From NCBI GenBank assembly GCA_964433495.1, contig CAYSRC010000058.1, positions 1-10,539 on the forward strand: a stretch of 10,539 bases of DNA. Reading direction: 5' to 3'. The notes under the pieces were generated by a model. The model saw nothing but the letters and a program-made list of their open reading frames with translations. It had not been told where the DNA came from and did not search any database. Every line of letters starts with the position of its first letter. The stretch's first letter is position 1. Source of the DNA: CAYSRC01 sp964433495 (lineage in GTDB: Bacteria > Bacillota > Clostridia > Oscillospirales > Ruminococcaceae). Positions 1-7,484 of this stretch are shown here, piece after piece. The position numbers and the translations under genes are program-made.

Positions 1-10
1 CGCGCGGAGT

Positions 11-38
11 GTCGGCCGTCGTACCGATTACGGCCGAC
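11..38. repeat. Hairpin of the CGTWCC-loop (beta) family, upstream copy 1
   Basis: GTCGGCCGT at 11-19 pairs perfectly with ACGGCCGAC at 30-38, enclosing the loop CGTACCGATT. The same loop core (CGTWCC) sits in hairpins with quite different stems at 7746-7774, 7844-7873, 7901-7925 and 7952-7982, so this is one member of a repeat family. It is followed at 36-46 by GACCGTTCGGC, which recurs on the opposite strand at 7682-7692. Function is unknown. Confidence 0.7.
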
Positions 39-86
39 CGTTCGGCTCTTCCCCCACGGGAGAGGCTTAAGGGCGGCAATCCCTCA

Positions 87-102
87 GTCGCACAGGTGCG
101 AC
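87..102. repeat. Short GTCGCAC hairpin (gamma type)
   Basis: GTCGCAC at 87-93 pairs with GTGCGAC at 96-102, leaving almost no loop. A near copy (GTCGCACTTGTGCGGCT) closes the downstream array around 8009-8025, linking this leader to that array. No function can be assigned. Confidence 0.55.
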
Positions 103-106
103 ACGG

Positions 107-154
107 CTCACATAATCCCGTGAGTTGTACCGTGCGTTGAACCGCTTACGCGCG
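107..154. repeat. Paired-hairpin repeat unit (alpha + beta), upstream copy
   Basis: This is a two-hairpin unit. The alpha hairpin has stem CTCAC 107-111 / GTGAG 120-124 and loop ATAATCCC. The beta hairpin has stem CGTGCGT 131-137 / ACGCGCG 148-154 (one G-T pair) and loop TGAACCGCTT. The same alpha-then-beta order with 1-6 nt between the hairpins recurs three times in tandem at 7822-7982. The stems differ between copies but stay paired. Confidence 0.65.
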
Positions 155-235
155 GGAAGGGAGCCTTAAGGACCATACACTCTCGGTCGTCCGTGCGGCG
201 TGCCGGGGACACAGGATAGTTTACACAGGAGCTTT

Positions 236-259
236 CCCCGCCGCTCCCCGGCGGTGGGG
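236..259 (+). other. GC-rich hairpin in the operon leader
   Basis: CCCCGCCGC at 236-244 pairs with GCGGTGGGG at 251-259 (nine pairs, one of them G-U) around a 6-nt loop. It ends 55 nt before the first start codon. No run of T follows, so it is a poor intrinsic terminator; it may be a leader RNA structure or a chance GC-rich fold. I see no convincing sigma-A promoter between 1 and 314, so the operon promoter may lie outside the window. The 12-mer TAAGGGCGGCAA occurs at both 68-79 and 273-284. Confidence 0.4.
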
Positions 260-314
260 CGGCCTTGACGCCTAAGGGCGGCAAAGCGGACGGCAGTAAG
301 GAGAACCCCGTTTT

Positions 315-1244
315 ATGAAGGCTTTTTTGAAAAAGCACATTGTCGAGATCATTTTGTACCTCGTGCTGTTCTCGGGGCTCTGCTTATTGCTGTACCCAAC
401 CGTCAGCGACTGGTGGAACTCGTTTCACCAGTCCCGCGCCATCTCGAACTATGCCGAGACGGTCGAGCTCATCTCCCCCGAGGAGCGCGAGGCGGCCATC
501 GAGGCCGCGCGGCAGTATAACGCGCGCGTCGCCTCGGGCGAGCAGACATTCCTTTTGAGCGACGAGGAGCTTGAGGAGTACAACAGCCTGCTCAACCTGA
601 CGGGCGACGGCATCATAGGATATCTGCGGATACCCGTCATCGACGTCAACCTGCCCATCTACCACACCGTCTCGGAGGAGGTTTTGCAGATAGGCGTCGG
701 CCACATCCCGGGCAGCAGCCTGCCCGTGGGCGGGGCGGGCACCCACTGCCTGCTGTCGGCGCACAGAGGTCTGCCGTCCTCGAGGCTGTTCACCGACCTC
801 AACCTCATGCAGGAGGGGGATATCTTCACCGTCACGGTGCTTGAGCAGACGGTCACCTATCAGGTCGACCAGGTGCGGATCGTGCTGCCCGAGGCCGTCG
901 ACAACATCGCGGTCGAGGAGGGCAGGGACTACTGCACGCTGGTGACCTGCACACCGTACGGCGTGAACACGCATAGGATTTTGGTGCGCGGGCACAGGGT
1001 CGAGAACCTGAGCGACGCCTCGATCAAGACGGGCGAGGCGCGAAGGGTTCCGAGCAGATATGTCATCCCGGCTCTTGCGGCGCCGCTGCTGCTGCTGACC
1101 TCGATCGGCATGGTCGTATTCGGGCGGATAAAGAACAGAGACGCAGGGGGCGGCAAACGGGCAAAAAAGACAAAAAATGGTTGCCGAGAGAACGCATTGA
1201 ACGATGTCGGAAGGAGAGAAGCCGATGAAGACAGAGAAAAATAG
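315..1244 (+). CDS. Class C-like sortase, membrane-bound transpeptidase
   Basis: This is a 309-residue sortase, predicted to cleave a sorting motif on surface proteins and join them to one another or to the wall outside the membrane. Membrane segments lie at about residues 10-28 and 249-270, with the catalytic domain between them (about 95-230), the usual class C topology. The catalytic triad is visible: His150 in LLSAHRGLPSSRLFTDL, Cys212 in TLVTCTPYG and Arg221 in NTHRILVRGHR; all three contexts are class C-like. The usual class C lid motif (DP followed by an aromatic residue, before the YNSLL segment) is not present: the matching stretch reads TFLLSDEELEEYN. The start is chosen because AAGGAG at 298-303 is well spaced from the ATG. 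The charged cytoplasmic tail (271-309) overlaps the next gene by 20 nt. It is the first gene of the operon. Confidence 0.95.
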   Translation: MKAFLKKHIVEIILYLVLFSGLCLLLYPTVSDWWNSFHQSRAISNYAETVELISPEEREAAIEAARQYNARVASGEQTFLLSDEELEEYNSLLNLTGDGIIGYLRIPVIDVNLPIYHTVSEEVLQIGVGHIPGSSLPVGGAGTHCLLSAHRGLPSSRLFTDLNLMQEGDIFTVTVLEQTVTYQVDQVRIVLPEAVDNIAVEEGRDYCTLVTCTPYGVNTHRILVRGHRVENLSDASIKTGEARRVPSRYVIPALAAPLLLLTSIGMVVFGRIKNRDAGGGKRAKKTKNGCRENALNDVGRREADEDREK

Positions 1245-2697
1245 GGCAAGGAGGGGGCGCGGCGCGTTTGCGGCGGCGCTGGCGGCGGCCGCGCTGGCCG
1301 TGGGCCTGTGCCTCGCCTCGCCGGCGCTCGACGGGCGGGCGTTTGCCGCGCCGCAGGACGGCAGTATCGTCCCGGCCGGCAGGGGCGACCTCGGCATAGC
1401 CGAGCAGTGCAGCCTGCGCCTCAGCTTCCCTGCGGACATGGAGCAGACGCCCGACAAGGACGGCACCGTCGTCGACATGTACAGGATAGCGGCTGCGGTG
1501 CGCATCCCGGGCTACGAGGCGTTCGCGTTCTGCACCGACAACTCAAAGGAGTATTATGACGTCATCAGGGACTATGTCACCGATAATGTCAACTTCCGCA
1601 CACAGGTTCTGTCAAACGACCCTGCGGGTGAAAACGCCGCGGGCGCGAGCGAGTGGCTGGTGTTTTACTATACCCTCGACGACCCCGACCGCTCGCCCGT
1701 CAGCGATTGGAGCGACCTCGTAGACCTCGTGAGCGAGCGTCTTTTCGGCGCTTCTCCGCTGGTGACGCCGGGCGACATCCCCGAGGACGCGGTGCGTGAC
1801 GGCTCGCTGCAAATGCCGTACACCGCCTCGGTCGGCGCGGCGGCACAGGTTCCCGCAGGGCTCTATCTCACGGTGGTGCACGGAAGCGACGTCCCGCAGT
1901 ACAGCGAGGACCGCCTTCCCTACATCGTCGCGAGCCCTAAGGACAAGGGCGACCCCGACGCGGGCAGCCGCATATGCTCGATCGCGTATACCGATACGAG
2001 TTTGTACACCTTCCGGCCCCAGCTCGTCTCGGTCCCGGGGCTCGCGAGCGGCGAGGAGGAGCAGCAGAGCGGATTTATCTACAACGTCGCGACCGTGTGC
2101 AAGTGGGAGGTCGAGCCGCGCTATGCGAGCCTTGCCCTTCAAAAGACGGTGACGAGGATGGGCGACCCCGAGACGTTTGTGTTCAGGGTGACGGCGAGCG
2201 ACCCGCACAGCGGTGAAGCCGTGTTCGACAGGGTGCTCACCATGACCTTTGACGGTGCGGGCTCGCAGATCGTGCGGCTGCTCGACTGCATACCCGTCGG
2301 CAGCGACGTGACCGTCGCCGAGGTGTACTCGGGTCAAAAGTATACCCTCGACAGCGTGTCGGTGGTGCCGGGCGACCCGTCGGGCGCGTACGACTCGTCC
2401 GAGGTATCGCTGACGGAAAAAACGATTGTGATACACGGCATCAGAGGCGGCATAATCAGTGTTGACGTGCCCGGCAGAGGGCCCGACGGTTCGACGACCG
2501 AGCTTCAGACAGGGGAGACGGTGACCGCCGCCTTTGTCAACAACTATGACGGCTCCCATTCGGGCGACGGCGGCTCGGTGGTGAACAGCTTTGAGTTTGA
2601 CGAAAACGTGGGCTGGAGCTGGATAAAGAGGCACTTTGACCGGGAGAGCGGCAGATGGGTGGACGACCTGCCGCTGCCCGCCGACCAAACCGATTGA
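1225..2697 (+). CDS. Secreted pilin-like protein with an isopeptide-type B domain, no sorting signal
   Basis: A 490-residue exported protein. The start at 1225 is preferred over the in-frame ATG at 1204 because GGAAGGAG at 1209-1216 is correctly spaced only for 1225, and it begins with a basic stretch plus hydrophobic core (residues 1-42), a standard signal peptide. Residues about 60-290 resemble the N-terminal domain of Gram-positive pilins (VVDMYRIA near 82-89). Residues about 300-442 look like a B-type domain that could form an internal isopeptide bond: Lys307 in LALQKTVT, Glu366 in VTVAEVY and Asn439 in AAFVNNYD are the expected partners. The C-terminus (DLPLPADQTD) has no LPXTG-type motif, hydrophobic segment or basic tail, so covalent anchoring by the usual sortase route is not evident. 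It overlaps the sortase gene, implying joint translation. The pilin role is inferred. Confidence 0.85.
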   Translation: MKTEKNRARRGRGAFAAALAAAALAVGLCLASPALDGRAFAAPQDGSIVPAGRGDLGIAEQCSLRLSFPADMEQTPDKDGTVVDMYRIAAAVRIPGYEAFAFCTDNSKEYYDVIRDYVTDNVNFRTQVLSNDPAGENAAGASEWLVFYYTLDDPDRSPVSDWSDLVDLVSERLFGASPLVTPGDIPEDAVRDGSLQMPYTASVGAAAQVPAGLYLTVVHGSDVPQYSEDRLPYIVASPKDKGDPDAGSRICSIAYTDTSLYTFRPQLVSVPGLASGEEEQQSGFIYNVATVCKWEVEPRYASLALQKTVTRMGDPETFVFRVTASDPHSGEAVFDRVLTMTFDGAGSQIVRLLDCIPVGSDVTVAEVYSGQKYTLDSVSVVPGDPSGAYDSSEVSLTEKTIVIHGIRGGIISVDVPGRGPDGSTTELQTGETVTAAFVNNYDGSHSGDGGSVVNSFEFDENVGWSWIKRHFDRESGRWVDDLPLPADQTD

Positions 2698-2713
2698 CAG
2701 GGGGGCGTGAGAG

Positions 2714-3247
2714 ATGAACAAGAGAAAGCTTGCGCCCGCAGCGCTTGCGCTGCTGCTGGCGCTGACGGCGGCGGTTCCGCCGGCGCTCGCCTACTTCACC
2801 GCGTCGGTGCGCGCCGACGGTGGCCGGCAGCTTCGCTTCGGCAGCAACACCGACATAACCGAGGAGTTCGCGAATTGGACAAAGCACGCGACGATCTCGG
2901 CCGAGCCGTATACCGAGCCCTCCTACGTGCGGGCGAGGGCGTTCTCTGCGTATGAGACGACGATAAGCGGCGAGGGCTGGACGGACGGCGGCGACGGGTG
3001 GTTCTACTACGCGACGCCCGTCGCAAACCTCGGCGAGGGGGCAGAACAGCCCGCGGGGACGGTGGCCGCGACAGGGCCGCTCGACATCGTGATAACGGTG
3101 CCGGACGTCCAAAAGGGGGAGGTCCCGGACGGGTTTGACATGCCCGTCGTCTACGAGTCGACGCCCGTGCGCTATAACGCGGACGGCACGCCCGTCCCGA
3201 ACGGCGCCGCGGCGTTTGAAAACGGCGGACAGGGAGGTGCGGCGTGA
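2714..3247 (+). CDS. Small TasA-like, SipW-dependent-type secreted protein
   Basis: A 177-residue secreted protein. The leader (KRK, then the hydrophobic stretch 7-26) ends PALAYFTASV; a short mature start with AYFT is the hallmark of SipW-dependent leaders, as in the Bacillus biofilm fibre protein TasA and in camelysin. Residues 70-103 (YVRARAF, then SGEGWTDGGDGWFYY) and 145-165 (VVYESTPVRYNADG) fit the beta-sandwich pattern I associate with TasA-like proteins of gut Clostridia. The C-terminus is short and Gly-rich (ENGGQGGAA) with no anchor. It begins 16 nt after the previous gene with AGGGGGG near 2699-2705 as ribosome binding site, and its TGA overlaps the next ATG (TGATG), implying coupled translation. 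The likely peptidase is the SipW domain in the last operon gene. A fibre or matrix subunit is the best guess. Confidence 0.85.
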   Translation: MNKRKLAPAALALLLALTAAVPPALAYFTASVRADGGRQLRFGSNTDITEEFANWTKHATISAEPYTEPSYVRARAFSAYETTISGEGWTDGGDGWFYYATPVANLGEGAEQPAGTVAATGPLDIVITVPDVQKGEVPDGFDMPVVYESTPVRYNADGTPVPNGAAAFENGGQGGAA

Positions 3248-4065
3248 TGAAAGGGTTTAAAAAGCTGCTGTCGTCGCCCCGTTTCACGGTTGTCGCGCTG
3301 GTGCTGGCGGCCGCGCTTCTCGGCTTCAGCACGGTGGGCGGCGCAAATGCTGCGCTGACCTATTATTCCGACAACTATGTCTCGACGGTACGGCTGAGCG
3401 AGATCGGCATCCAGCTCGTTGAAAACGGCGCGGTCGTCGCCGAAAACGGCGAGGCGGTCTCGGGCAGGGGCGCGGACGGGCAGGGGGCGCTGCTCGGCGC
3501 CCTGTATGTCGGCTCGAGCACGACGCCCGTACCCGAAAGCGAGCCCTTCAGGACGGGGGTGCGCTACCGCGAGGAGCTGTGCGTGCGCAACCCCGTCGAC
3601 GAGAGCGGCGAGGTGGGCAACATCACCGAGTATGTCCGCGTGACGATCCGCCGCTATTGGATGGCGGAGAACGAGCGCGGCGAGCTTGTCAAGTCGTCGG
3701 CGCTCGGCGGCGAGCTCGACCCGTCGCTCATCCTGCTCGAGCTCACCGAGGGCAACGGCTGGATAAGGGACGACGAGGCGTCGACCGACGAGCGCACGGT
3801 GCTCTATTACTCAAGGCCGCTCGCGGCGGGCGAGCAGACGGCGCCGTTTGCGACGTCCTTTATGATAAGCCCCGAGGCGGCGACCGCCGCGCGCAGCGAG
3901 ACGTCGGGCGGCAGGACGTTCACGACATTTATATACAACAACGCAAGCTTCAGGCTTGAGGTCACTGCCGACGCGGTTCAGCAGAGCAGCGGGCAGGACG
4001 CGATAAAAAGCGCGTGGGGGCGTGAGGTCGAGATAAGCTCGGACGGCACGCTGAGCCTGCGCTGA
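3247..4065 (+). CDS. Second secreted TasA-like protein
   Basis: A 272-residue secreted protein. The ATG at 3247 is chosen because it forms TGATG with the previous stop and sits 9 nt after GGGAGG at 3232-3237; a GTG three bases upstream is possible. The leader has a basic start (KGFKKLLSSPRF), a hydrophobic core (about 14-30) and a likely cleavage near GGANA / ALTYYSD. The early mature sequence TYYSDNYVSTVRL resembles that of SipW-processed proteins, less strictly than the preceding gene. EYVRVTIRRYWM and LYYSRPLAAGEQTAPF, in the middle and later part, are the strand-turn patterns of TasA-like beta sandwiches. No C-terminal membrane segment or sorting motif is present. I infer a second, larger fibre or adaptor subunit processed by the same SipW domain; the exact family is uncertain. 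Confidence 0.8.
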   Translation: MKGFKKLLSSPRFTVVALVLAAALLGFSTVGGANAALTYYSDNYVSTVRLSEIGIQLVENGAVVAENGEAVSGRGADGQGALLGALYVGSSTTPVPESEPFRTGVRYREELCVRNPVDESGEVGNITEYVRVTIRRYWMAENERGELVKSSALGGELDPSLILLELTEGNGWIRDDEASTDERTVLYYSRPLAAGEQTAPFATSFMISPEAATAARSETSGGRTFTTFIYNNASFRLEVTADAVQQSSGQDAIKSAWGREVEISSDGTLSLR

Positions 4066-4079
4066 GGGAGGGCGAAGAG

Positions 4080-5696
4080 ATGAACAGGAGAGTTTTTGCC
4101 CTTCTGCTGTGCGCGGCGGTCCTTCTCGTGTGCCCGCACGCGGCGTTTGCCGAGGAGAGGAGCGCGAGCTGGGATGTCACCTTCACCGGGGACAACAGGC
4201 TCGAAAGCGGCTATACCGCCTCCGAGCTTGCGAGCAAGGTGTACGAGATGCTTCCCGGCGACACGATAACCCTGCGCCTCGAGCTGAAAAACGACAACGG
4301 CCGGGACGCCAACTGGTACATGTCGAACAGGGTGCTCGAGTCGCTTGAGAGCGCGAGCAGCGCCACGGGCGGCGCGTACGAGTACGAGCTTATATACTAC
4401 AACTCGAGCGGGGACCGGGAGGTTCTGTTCACTAGCGACACCGTGGGCGGCGAGCGCGCAGACCTCAGCGACCGCGTCGGCCTTGAGACCGCGACCGAGG
4501 GGCTCGAGGACGACTTTTTCCTCGAGCGCATCCCCGCGGGGGGAACAGGCGCCGTGACGCTCAAGGTTTCGCTCGACGGCGAGACGCAGGGCAACGACTA
4601 TCAGAACACCCTTGCGCGGCTTCAGATCTCCTTCGCCGTCGACCCGGTGCTCAGCCGCACCGAGGTCGTGACGACGCGCAGAACGACCGTTGTGCGCACG
4701 GGCGATCGAAACGAGCTGCTGCCGTTTATCATAGCGGCGGCCGTCAGCGGGCTTTTGCTGCTCGTGCTCGCACTCGTGGGCTTGAGGGAGCGCAAACGCC
4801 TCAAAAAGGCGGCCGGCAAGGCACTCTGCTTTTTGCTGATATGCGCGCTGCTTGTGACACCGGCGCTTGAGAGCGGCGTCGAGGCCGCGGGCAGAACATA
4901 TACCGTGCGGCTGTTTTCTGGCGCGCAGGGCGAGCTGCGCGAGGTGCAGCAGGGCGTATCCGACGGCGGCGTCACCATCACAAGCGACGGCGACGTGCTT
5001 GTGATAAGCGGGCTGCGGTACGGCCAAAGGGTCACGCTCAACCCGTATGAGCTGATCGAGGTCCCCGAGGACAGCAGGTATCAGATAAAGGGCATCAGGG
5101 TCAGCGGCCGGGAGGAGCTGTGCAACAGCAACCTGCCCGTGACGGGGGACTGCGACTATGTCGTGGCGTACAAGGTGAGCGGCGACATGGTTCGGTATAC
5201 GGTCGAGTATGTCGACGCCGAGGGCAACGCGCTTGCCGACCCCGAGTATTTCCGCGGCTCCGTGGGGGACAGGGCGGTTGTCGCCTGCCGGTACATCGAG
5301 GGATACCGTCCCCCGGCGTACAACGCGGGCAAGGTTCTGACGGCCGACGAGGCCGAGAACGTCATCCGCTTTGTTTACACCCCGCTCGATGTCGAGACGG
5401 TGACGCAGACGGTCGTCGAGGAGACGACGGGGGTCACCGTGGTCGAGGGCGGCGGGGAGATAACGGTGATCGACGACCGGCCGACGCCGCTTCCCGAATA
5501 TCAGGACATCGACGACCAAAACGTGCCGCTGTCCGAATGGAAGCTCGCCGACATACTGGCCGAGTTTGCGACCCCCTTTATGAACCTGCCGCTGAGCGTA
5601 AGGCTTGCCATGGCGGGCACGGTGATCCTGCTCGGGCTGCTCGCGGTGGTGCTGATTATAAAAAAGAGGAAGAAAAAGGATGCGCAGGACAGCTGA
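4080..5696 (+). CDS. Composite surface protein: sorting-signal protein fused to a MucBP membrane protein
   Basis: A 538-residue protein that reads as two surface proteins joined in frame. Part one: signal peptide 1-24, a beta-rich ectodomain (about 28-188, with MLPGDTITLRLEL and DGETQGNDYQNTLA), then VVRTGD (204-209), a hydrophobic segment (about 213-235) and RERKRLKK, the layout of a cell-wall sorting signal. Part two begins at once with a second signal-like hydrophobic stretch (about 246-262, then ESGVEAA), an ectodomain, a MucBP-type module at about 373-436 (YTVEYVDAEGN through FVYTPL), an acidic segment and a C-terminal membrane anchor (about 508-527) ending KKRKKK. The start is supported by GAGGGAGGG at 4064-4072, and the gap to the previous gene is 14 nt. 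No good internal start with a ribosome binding site is visible at the junction. Sortase cleavage at VVRTGD would split it into a wall-attached half and a membrane-anchored half; that is inference. Confidence 0.87.
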   Translation: MNRRVFALLLCAAVLLVCPHAAFAEERSASWDVTFTGDNRLESGYTASELASKVYEMLPGDTITLRLELKNDNGRDANWYMSNRVLESLESASSATGGAYEYELIYYNSSGDREVLFTSDTVGGERADLSDRVGLETATEGLEDDFFLERIPAGGTGAVTLKVSLDGETQGNDYQNTLARLQISFAVDPVLSRTEVVTTRRTTVVRTGDRNELLPFIIAAAVSGLLLLVLALVGLRERKRLKKAAGKALCFLLICALLVTPALESGVEAAGRTYTVRLFSGAQGELREVQQGVSDGGVTITSDGDVLVISGLRYGQRVTLNPYELIEVPEDSRYQIKGIRVSGREELCNSNLPVTGDCDYVVAYKVSGDMVRYTVEYVDAEGNALADPEYFRGSVGDRAVVACRYIEGYRPPAYNAGKVLTADEAENVIRFVYTPLDVETVTQTVVEETTGVTVVEGGGEITVIDDRPTPLPEYQDIDDQNVPLSEWKLADILAEFATPFMNLPLSVRLAMAGTVILLGLLAVVLIIKKRKKKDAQDS

Positions 5697-7326
5697 AAAA
5701 ACAGCCGAAGCGCGTGACATGGGGCGGCGCGGCAAGAATTTGCCCGCCGCCTTGTGCAATGCGCTCGGCACACTTCTTTTGCTGCTCGTCATCGCGGCGT
5801 GTCTGCCCGTGCCGCTCGCGCACATGGCGGGGTATGAGGTCTACAATGTCGTCAGCGGCAGCATGGAGCCGTCCATCCCCGTGGGCAGCGCGATTTTCGT
5901 GCGCCGCGTGCGTCCGTCCGAGATCGAGGAGGGCGACGTCATAGCCTTTTACAGGGGGGATGCGGTCGTCACCCACCGCGCGGTGGAGAATGACCCCGAC
6001 GAGAGCAGCATCGTGACCAAGGGCGACGCGAACGCCGAGGCCGACCGCGAGGCGGCGCGCTACAGCGACGTGATCGGTGTCGTCACGCGCCATGTGCCGC
6101 GGCTGGGCGCGCTGCTTGAGATATACACGGGCGGCGTCGGGCGATGGTATGTCATCGGCGTCGCGGCTGCGGGCGCGCTGCTCAACCTCTCCGCGACGGG
6201 GCTGCGGGCGCGCGGCCGACGGACGGACGAGGAGAAGAGGGCCGCAGGGACGCGGGATACGGTCTCCTCCGATTTCGGTGTGAAGAATAGCCTTGCGGAG
6301 AGCGGCACGACGTCCGAGGGGCGAGCCGCGGAGCCGCAGGGAGAGGACTTCGTTGCCTTTGGGACGGCAGACGCTGAAAAGAGCGGACGAGTGAGCGCGC
6401 CGGATGATATGACCCCTGCGCTAAAGGGTGCGGAGGCCCACAGTGAAGATTCCGCCGTGTACAGGGCTGGCGGAGGCGGGAAGAACAAAACCCCGGCCCC
6501 GTCGGGCGGCGCGCCCGTCGTCTTCAGAGCGGGGGGCGGCGCGATAAAATACAGCGGACGCGCCCGCAAAAAGAGGGGTGCGCGCATCGCCCTGATTGTG
6601 TGCCTCGCCGCCGTCTTCACGGGCTCGCTTGCCGCGATAGCGGTGATTTCGCTGAAGAATAAGCAGAGGCAGGATTTTTACACCGACGCCGCCGACAGGT
6701 TTGTAAGCGCCGCGCCCGCCGAAACAGGGGACGCCGCCGCGGCGCCCATTGCGGTGGATTTTGACGCCCTGCGCGCCGTAAACGGCGACATCGTGGGCTG
6801 GTTATACTGCGAGGACACCGAGATAAGCTATCCCGTGCTCAAGGGCGCGGACAACGACACCTATCTCAGGCACGACTACGAGAACAACTACACCGTGGCG
6901 GGCTCGATTTTTGTGGAGGAAAAAAACCGCGACGGCTTTGCGGACGCCAACACGATTATATACGGCCACCACATGAACGACGGGACGATGTTTGCCTGCC
7001 TTGAGATGTGGCAGCAGCAGGCGTTCGCGGACGCGCACCCCGAGATGTGGCTGCTGACACCCGAGGTAAACTATCGAATCCGGCTGTTCAGCGCCTACCG
7101 AACCAATGCCTACTCCGAGACCTACACCGTGTTTACCGGCCCGTGCGACGAACTTGACGCGTACCTCGAGGCGGCGCGCGGCAGATCGGTCGTGTCGTCG
7201 GACGTCGAGCTCTCGGGTGACGAGCGCTTTGTCGTCCTGAGCACCTGTGCCGAGGCATACGGCGGCGGAGACGAGCGCAGCGTGGTGCACGGCGTGCTGG
7301 TCGCCGCGGATCGGAGCGGTGTTTGA
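5680..7326 (+). CDS. SipW-type signal peptidase fused to class B sortase
   Basis: A 548-residue bifunctional enzyme. Residues about 22-48 are a membrane segment; 52-150 carry an ER/archaeal-type (SipW) signal peptidase with Ser61 in SGSMEP, His99 in VVTHR (in place of the usual bacterial Lys) and Asp116 in TKGDAN. A second membrane segment lies at about 156-173. Residues 175-300 are a charged, Gly-rich, probably cytoplasmic linker. A third membrane segment (302-324) leads to a class B sortase (about 357-545): VGWLYCEDTEISYPV, His430 in IIYGHHMNDGTMF, Cys523 in VLSTCAEAY and Arg533 in DERSVVHG. The predicted topology puts both catalytic domains outside the cell. The start overlaps the previous gene by 17 nt, with AGAGGA near 5665-5670 as ribosome binding site. 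Probable substrates are the two TasA-like leaders (peptidase) and the VVRTGD signal in the composite protein (sortase). Confidence 0.92.
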   Translation: MRRTAEKTAEARDMGRRGKNLPAALCNALGTLLLLLVIAACLPVPLAHMAGYEVYNVVSGSMEPSIPVGSAIFVRRVRPSEIEEGDVIAFYRGDAVVTHRAVENDPDESSIVTKGDANAEADREAARYSDVIGVVTRHVPRLGALLEIYTGGVGRWYVIGVAAAGALLNLSATGLRARGRRTDEEKRAAGTRDTVSSDFGVKNSLAESGTTSEGRAAEPQGEDFVAFGTADAEKSGRVSAPDDMTPALKGAEAHSEDSAVYRAGGGGKNKTPAPSGGAPVVFRAGGGAIKYSGRARKKRGARIALIVCLAAVFTGSLAAIAVISLKNKQRQDFYTDAADRFVSAAPAETGDAAAAPIAVDFDALRAVNGDIVGWLYCEDTEISYPVLKGADNDTYLRHDYENNYTVAGSIFVEEKNRDGFADANTIIYGHHMNDGTMFACLEMWQQQAFADAHPEMWLLTPEVNYRIRLFSAYRTNAYSETYTVFTGPCDELDAYLEAARGRSVVSSDVELSGDERFVVLSTCAEAYGGGDERSVVHGVLVAADRSGV

Positions 7327-7353
7327 GACCTGTCAGATTGGCTTTTTATTCGC

Positions 7354-7384
7354 GCCCCGGGACGGTACAGAAGCCCGGGGCTTT
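7354..7384 (+). terminator. Terminator-like hairpin after the operon
   Basis: GCCCCGGG at 7354-7361 pairs with CCCGGGGC at 7374-7381 around a 12-nt loop and is followed by TTT. It ends about 55 nt past the last stop codon, so it is placed to end the operon transcript. The T run is short, so efficiency is uncertain. Confidence 0.6.
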
Positions 7385-7408
7385 CGCGTGATTTGTGCGG
7401 CCGCGGGT

Positions 7409-7457
7409 CTCTGCCGCGGATGAGGAGGGCCGTCTCATGCCGCGCGGCGCGGCAGAG
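7409..7457. repeat. Large inverted repeat with nested stem
   Basis: CTCTGCCGCG at 7409-7418 is perfectly complementary to CGCGGCAGAG at 7448-7457. Inside it ATGAG (7420-7424) pairs with CTCAT (7434-7438), making one extended hairpin. No T run follows. Its role is unknown. Confidence 0.5.
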
Positions 7458-7484
7458 GGAATCCAACCCTAAAAACGATGTGCA

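Noticed and set aside
220..248. Promoter for the surface operon from TTTACA at 220-225
   Set aside because: No -10-like hexamer occurs at the proper distance; the downstream bases are GC-rich.
384..1505. 373-codon open frame on the minus strand
   Set aside because: Antisense to the sortase and the pilin-like gene, both well supported by motifs and ribosome binding sites.
3978..5825. 615-codon open frame on the minus strand
   Set aside because: It lies antisense to the composite surface protein, follows its GC-rich codon pattern, and its translation is low in recognisable motifs; it is a shadow frame.
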